Assembly (NCBI RefSeq): GCF_026072635.1
Contig: NZ_AP023081.1
Coordinates: 2,440,501 to 2,504,500 of the forward strand
Length of the DNA: 64,000 bases
Reading direction: 5' to 3'
From: Pseudomonas solani
GTDB lineage: Bacteria > Pseudomonadota > Gammaproteobacteria > Pseudomonadales > Pseudomonadaceae
Part shown: positions 59,595 through 64,000 of the stretch, one piece after another
How positions within the stretch are numbered: the stretch's first letter is position 1
Layout: every line of letters begins with the position of its first letter
Notes under the pieces: model-generated
Databases searched by the model: none
What the model saw: the letters and a program-made list of their open reading frames with translations, nothing else
Told to the model about the DNA's origin: nothing
Translations under genes and position numbers: made by a program

Positions 59595-61060
59595 ATGCAG
59601 TATCGCGATCTGCGCGACTTTATCCGTGGCCTGGAAGAGCGCGGCGAGCTGAAACGCATCGCCGCCCCGGTGTCCCCGGTGCTGGAGATGACCGAAATCT
59701 GCGACCGCACCCTGCGCAAGCAAGGCCCGGCGCTGCTCTTCGAGAAACCCACCGGCTTCGACATCCCCGTGCTCGGCAACCTGTTCGGCACGCCGCGCCG
59801 CGTGGCCCTCGGCATGGGCGCGGACGACGTCTCCGAACTGCGCGAGATCGGCAAGCTGCTGGCCTTCCTCAAGGAGCCCGAGCCGCCCAAGGGCTTCAAG
59901 GACGCCTGGTCCAAGCTGCCGATCTTCAAGAAGGTCATCAGCATGGCGCCCAAGGTGCTCAAGGATGCCCCCTGCCACGAGGTGATCGAGGAAGGCGACG
60001 ACGTCGACCTCGGCAAGCTGCCCATCCAGCACTGCTGGCCGGGCGACGTGGCACCGCTGATCACCTGGGGCCTGACCATCACCCGTGGTCCCAACAAGGA
60101 ACGGCAGAACCTCGGCATCTACCGCCAGCAGGTGATTGGCCGCAACAAGGTCATCATGCGCTGGCTCAGCCACCGTGGCGGTGCGCTGGACTACCGCGAG
60201 TGGTGCGAGAAGCACCCCGGCCAACCCTACCCGGTCTGCGTCGCCCTCGGTGCCGACCCGGCCACCATCCTCGGCGCGGTCACCCCGGTGCCGGACACCC
60301 TCTCCGAATACGCCTTCGCCGGCCTGCTGCGCGGGCACCGCACCGAACTGGTCAAGGCCATCGGCTCCGACCTGCAGGTGCCGGCCAGCGCCGAGATCGT
60401 CCTCGAAGGGGTGATCCACCCCGGCGAGATGGCCGATGAAGGCCCTTACGGCGACCACACCGGCTACTACAACGAGGTGGACCGCTTCCCGGTGTTCACC
60501 GTCGAGCGCATCACCCGCCGCCGCGACCCGATCTACCACAGCACCTACACCGGCCGCCCGCCGGACGAGCCGGCCATCCTCGGCGTGGCGCTGAACGAAG
60601 TCTTCGTGCCGATCCTGCAGAAGCAGTTCCCCGAGATCACCGACTTCTACCTGCCCCCGAAGGCTGCTCCTACCGCATGGCGGTGGTGACCATGAAGAAG
60701 CAGTACCCCGGCCACGCCAAGCGCGTGATGCTCGGTGTCTGGTCCTTCCTGCGGCAGTTCATGTACACCAAGTTCGTCATCGTCACCGACGACGACATCA
60801 ACGCCCGCGACTGGAACGACGTGATCTGGGCCATCACCACGCGCATGGACCCCAAGCGCGACACGGTGATGATCGACAACACGCCCATCGACTACCTCGA
60901 CTTCGCCTCGCCGGTTTCCGGCCTGGGTTCGAAGATGGGCCTGGACGCCACCCACAAATGGCCGGGCGAGACCACTCGCGAGTGGGGCCGCGTCATCGTC
61001 AAGGACGAGGCGGTGACCCGTCGCGTGGACGAGCTCTGGTCCAGCCTGGGTATCGACTGA
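59595..61060 (+). pseudogene. ubiD: 3-octaprenyl-4-hydroxybenzoate decarboxylase UbiD, apparent one-base frameshift
   Basis: The first frame runs from the ATG at 59595 (MQYRDLRDFIRGLEERGELK) to ...ITDFYLPP near 60659; the second continues YRMAVVTMKKQYPGHAKRVM to 61060. The genome reads ctgcccccgaaggctgc where a restored ctgcccccggaaggctgc would give LPPEGCSYRMAVV, the conserved UbiD sequence, and a 488-residue protein. All else is intact, including the prFMN/metal region and the E-R-E site region DEGPYGDHTGYYNEVDRF. UbiD decarboxylates an early ubiquinone precursor using prenylated FMN. A true loss would be costly, and the lesion type recurs in comM and the GST, so a sequencing or assembly error is favoured. 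Confidence 0.9.
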
Positions 61061-62028
61061 TGCGGGTCACGCTGCAACCATCCGGCGCGGTGCTGGAGAT
61101 CCAGGCCGGCGAGAACATCCTCGCCGGCGCCCGTCGTCTCGGCTACGAATGCCCGCAGAGCTGCCGCAACGGCAACTGCCACATCTGTGCCGCCCTGCTG
61201 GTGGAAGGCCGGGTGCGCCAGGCCGGCGCCGAACTCGACCACGGCGAACTCTTCACCTGCCTGGCCGAGCCCCTGGAAGATTGCGTGCTGCACTGGGATG
61301 GCGTGCTCGCCCCGGGCGAGTTGCCGCTGCGCAAGCTCAATTGCCAGGTCAGTGCCTGCATCGACGCCGGTGGCGACGTCTGGCGCGTGCGCCTGCGTGC
61401 TCCGGCTGGCAAGCCACCGCGCTACCACGCCGGGCAATACCTGCTGGTGGAGCGCGAGGATGGCGAATCCTCGGCCTTCTCCCTGGCCTCGGCGCCCAGC
61501 GAAGGGCGCGACATCGAACTGCACATCCTCGCCCGTGAGCCCAGCGCCCTGGCCCTGCTGGAGCAGTTGCAGCGCACCGGCATCGCCCGGGTCCAGCTGC
61601 CCTTCGGCGATACCCACCTTGCCGAGCTGCCCGACGGCCCCCTGGTGCTGATCGCTGCCGGCACCGGCATGGCGCAGATGCACAGCCTGATCGAGCACTG
61701 CCGCGCCACGGGTTTCCCCCACCCGGTTCACCTGTATTGGGGCGCGCGGCGGCCGGAGGACTTCTACGAACTGCCGCACTGGGCGGACTGGCAAAGCCTG
61801 GCCAACCTCACCCTGCACCAGGTGGTCAGCGACCAATGTGGCTGGCAAGGCCGTTGCGGAATGCTGCACGAAGCGGTGAGCGAGGACTTCCCCGACCTCA
61901 AGCCGCTGCACGTCTACGCCAGCGGCTCGCCCGCCATGGTCTACGGCACCCTCGACGCCCTGGTGGCGGCAGGGATGGACCCCCACCAGATGCGCGCTGA
62001 CGTCTTCGCCTACGCCCCCAGGGCGTGA
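61060..62028 (+). CDS. Ferredoxin-type 2Fe-2S / FAD reductase (CDP-glucoseen reductase-like)
   Basis: The protein has 322 residues. The N-terminal plant-type ferredoxin domain holds the cluster cysteines in CPQSCRNGNCHICAALLVEG plus the distant FTCLAEP. An FAD-binding beta barrel follows (RYHAGQYLLVER, SAFSLASAPSE), then an NAD(P)H domain (LVLIAAGTGMAQMHSLIEHC, VYASGSPAMVYG). This is the oxygenase-reductase / glucoseen-reductase architecture. Its ATG overlaps the ubiD TGA (TGATG), so the two are coupled and it may supply electrons or reduced flavin to ubiquinone-pathway or prFMN chemistry; this is inference. The open frame upstream inside ubiD is not used. Confidence 0.92.
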   Translation: MRVTLQPSGAVLEIQAGENILAGARRLGYECPQSCRNGNCHICAALLVEGRVRQAGAELDHGELFTCLAEPLEDCVLHWDGVLAPGELPLRKLNCQVSACIDAGGDVWRVRLRAPAGKPPRYHAGQYLLVEREDGESSAFSLASAPSEGRDIELHILAREPSALALLEQLQRTGIARVQLPFGDTHLAELPDGPLVLIAAGTGMAQMHSLIEHCRATGFPHPVHLYWGARRPEDFYELPHWADWQSLANLTLHQVVSDQCGWQGRCGMLHEAVSEDFPDLKPLHVYASGSPAMVYGTLDALVAAGMDPHQMRADVFAYAPRA

Positions 62029-62331
62029 TCCCCACCCCAGCCACCCTCGCGAGGGCCTGCGCACTTCTGGCGGTGGCCGATTAGACGTGCATTGCCTCCA
62101 GCGGGCCCGTCTCGGCCACGAACTGCCCGCTCTCGACGCGACGCCTGCCACGGCGTCCGCACCTATCCGCCTAGGACAGGTACGAAAACACCGCCTTTTT
62201 ATGTACGGCCATACGCGCCCTGCCTATGATCCCGGCTGCCGGCAAAACTCCCTATCTCATCACTCGCGCGGCCGCTTCAGCGGTCCTGTTCGCCTGGGCT
62301 CGTGCCGCGCCGTGACTATCGAGGAACAGTT
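62029..62331. other. Intergenic region before the protease gene
   Basis: These 303 bp contain no recognised gene. It should contain the promoter of the metalloprotease. No clear promoter pair, terminator or RNA motif was identified. Confidence 0.5.
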
Positions 62332-64000
62332 ATGTCGAGCTTCCGATTGAACGCCCTTTCCCGTGCCACCCGCCTATGGAGTGCCAGCCTGGGAGCGGCC
62401 CTGCTTCTGCCGAGTGGCATGACGCTGGCCGATGACAGCCAGCAAGGCACCGAATCAGTCATCCAGGGGCATTTCATCAACCTCCAGTCATCGAATGCCA
62501 GGGCGACCCTGTTCAGTGCCGCCGAGGCCGGAACCGAGCAACTGGAGCAGGAAACCGGGATGCGCGTGCGCAGCCTCACCCCGCGAGCCGGCGATGCATT
62601 CAAGAACCTGCAGGTCATGACCGGGCAGCTCGAGGGGCGCGCGCGCACTCTCAGCGCCCCCGGGGAAATGACGCTGGCCGCGCGGCCCGATGGCAGCTTC
62701 GTTGCGCTGCTGCCGGACGCCAACGCCATCATCCGCGGCGACGCCAGTGGCCAGCAGTCGATGATCCGCTTCGATCCGGGCGCTGCCTTCGCGCCGGATG
62801 GCGTCGACTACATCGCCGGTGATGACAGCGAGATGCCGGCCTTGAAGGAGTCGCGCAGCGGCCAGCGCACATTCCAGGTCAACCGCAACATCCAGGGCGA
62901 AACCGTGATCGACCTGTTGGCCGGTTTCTCGCAAAAGGCCGCGGACTACATCGGTGACCACGAGGCCTTTGCCCTGGCCCAGGTGGCCTCGGTCAACCGT
63001 GCACTGCGACAGTCCCAGGTACAGGGCGTGCGCCTGCGCCTGGTGGGCACCCAGGTGGTGGCCCAGGACGCTCCCATCACCGGCTCCAGCCTGAGCCAGG
63101 TGCGCAACGTCTTCGCCGAAGGCATGCGTCGCTACAGCCCGGACGTGGTCGCCAGCTTCGTCGTGGGTACTCCCGGCGTGGACACCGCCGTAGGCTGGGG
63201 CCATATGCCCGGGCGCTACACCATCAACTCCATCAAGTCGTCCACCGTGTTCCGCCACGAGCTGGGCCACAACATCGGCGGCGGCCACTGCTCCGATGGC
63301 AGGAGCTACACCTGGGGCTACCACAACGGTCGGGTCGGCACCATCCTCTGCGGCAACCATGTCGGCTACTTCTCCAACCCGGACGTCAGGGACAGCCGGG
63401 GCGTGCCGTTGGGCGACGCGGACACCGCCAACATGGCCCGGGTCTGGCGGGAAAGGGCGGCGCGGATGTCGGCCTACAGCCCTTCCGTCGTGCCCCTGGA
63501 GGAGGAACAGGGCACCTCGATCCTCAGCCAGAAGGTGAGCCTGAGCAGCAAACAGACGCGCTACTTCCCGGTGGACGTCCCCGAAGGCACCCGACGCCTG
63601 GTGTTCAGCGTGGTGGACGGCGAGCTCACCGAGAAGGCCGGCCAGGTCCAGTTGCTGCTCAAGCGCGGCGCCCAGCCCAGCGGCGCCAGCTTCGACTACC
63701 GCTCGGCGCGTAGCCACAACGTCTCCCTGGGGGTGAACGACCCGCAGCCGGGGCGCTGGTACCTGGCGATCAACACCGACAACCTCGCCACCCAGGACCA
63801 GGTGCTTGAGGTTCACGCCTATGGCCTGACCCAGGACAGCGCCCAGGGCCGCTACCTGAAGTTCGTCGCCACCTCGGCGGTGGATGGCAAGGACACCGCC
63901 AGTGTCGCCGAGCTGCTGCTGGTGGATGCCAAGGGCAAGGCCCTGCCCCGCGAGAGCTGGACAATCCTGTCCACCAGCAGTGCGGTGCCTGGCGCGGCGG
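62332..64000 (+). CDS. Secreted zinc metalloprotease of the metzincin type, cut by window end
   Basis: The ATG at 62332 follows GAGGAACAGTT, and the frame is open to the window end (556 codons), with no stop, so the C-terminus is outside. A signal peptide ends near residue 36 (LLPSGMTLADD). A prodomain of about 200 residues precedes the catalytic domain. His309-Glu310 begins HELGHNIGGGHC, fitting the metzincin HExxHxxGxxH with ligands 309, 313 and 319. VGTILCGNHVGYFSNPDV occupies the place of the Met-turn, with Leu where Met is expected. Two beta-rich domains follow: a pre-peptidase C-terminal-like domain (about 415-505), then the start of a region resembling an F5/8-type module (YLKFVATSAVDGKD). 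The substrate is unknown. Confidence 0.87.
   Translation, partial: MSSFRLNALSRATRLWSASLGAALLLPSGMTLADDSQQGTESVIQGHFINLQSSNARATLFSAAEAGTEQLEQETGMRVRSLTPRAGDAFKNLQVMTGQLEGRARTLSAPGEMTLAARPDGSFVALLPDANAIIRGDASGQQSMIRFDPGAAFAPDGVDYIAGDDSEMPALKESRSGQRTFQVNRNIQGETVIDLLAGFSQKAADYIGDHEAFALAQVASVNRALRQSQVQGVRLRLVGTQVVAQDAPITGSSLSQVRNVFAEGMRRYSPDVVASFVVGTPGVDTAVGWGHMPGRYTINSIKSSTVFRHELGHNIGGGHCSDGRSYTWGYHNGRVGTILCGNHVGYFSNPDVRDSRGVPLGDADTANMARVWRERAARMSAYSPSVVPLEEEQGTSILSQKVSLSSKQTRYFPVDVPEGTRRLVFSVVDGELTEKAGQVQLLLKRGAQPSGASFDYRSARSHNVSLGVNDPQPGRWYLAINTDNLATQDQVLEVHAYGLTQDSAQGRYLKFVATSAVDGKDTASVAELLLVDAKGKALPRESWTILSTSSAVPGAA

Overview
The window is a chromosomal segment of a high-GC gammaproteobacterium, almost certainly a Pseudomonas close to the P. 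aeruginosa / P. resinovorans side of the genus. The gene order glnK-amtB ... sutA ... xerC-dapF-lysA ... cyaA ... argH / algZ-algR-hemC-hemD-hemX-hemY ... dsbB-algQ-algP ... hemB-ppk / ppx / trxA-rho-ubiD matches the Pseudomonas core, and the KPAA-repeat histone-like AlgP and SutA are specific to the genus. No tRNA, rRNA or CRISPR array was seen.

Layout. 1-4.8 kb: end of an EAL protein, a MATE exporter, a LysR regulator and a chemoreceptor. 4.8-9.5 kb: an AT-richer island between the chemoreceptor and tlpA, flanked by a 132-bp direct repeat with one mismatch (4756-4887 and 9368-9499). It holds IS3-family transposase debris, an unusual four-gene operon and a decayed copy of part of the chemoreceptor. 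9.5-15.4 kb: tlpA, comM (frameshifted), ubiK, the nitrogen-sensing pair glnK-amtB with apparent NtrC sites and a sigma-54 promoter, yjbQ and sutA. 15.4-20 kb: a leftward operon lptM-lysA-dapF-DUF484-xerC-HAD. 20-29.5 kb: an AraC regulator, cyaY, DUF1289, rnk, cyaA, small proteins, a GST (frameshifted), a kinase-like P-loop protein and argH. 29.7-40.5 kb: algZ-algR, hemCDXY, a PQQ-type sugar dehydrogenase, dsbB, algQ, an FKBP and algP. 40.6-52.2 kb: an ABC-F ATPase, a small MscS channel, a LysE exporter, a four-gene lipoprotein/LpoB cluster, yaiI, a thioesterase, elbB, an alpha/beta hydrolase, a sterol-desaturase-like enzyme and DedA. 52.4-64 kb: hemB, ppk, ppx, trxA, rho, ubiD (frameshifted), a ferredoxin-type reductase and the start of a secreted metzincin protease.

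The best candidate for an undescribed system is the island operon at 5931-9127: a cysteine-synthase-fold PLP enzyme, a purine-type phosphoribosyltransferase, a YggS/PLPBP protein and an EamA exporter, tightly packed on one strand. This looks like a small pathway that makes and exports an amino-acid-derived, possibly nucleobase-linked, metabolite. The function is inference; the gene families and packing are visible in the sequence.

Three otherwise intact conserved genes (comM, the GST and ubiD) each appear to lack exactly one base in or next to a short C/G run. This pattern points to residual assembly indels rather than three independent gene losses.
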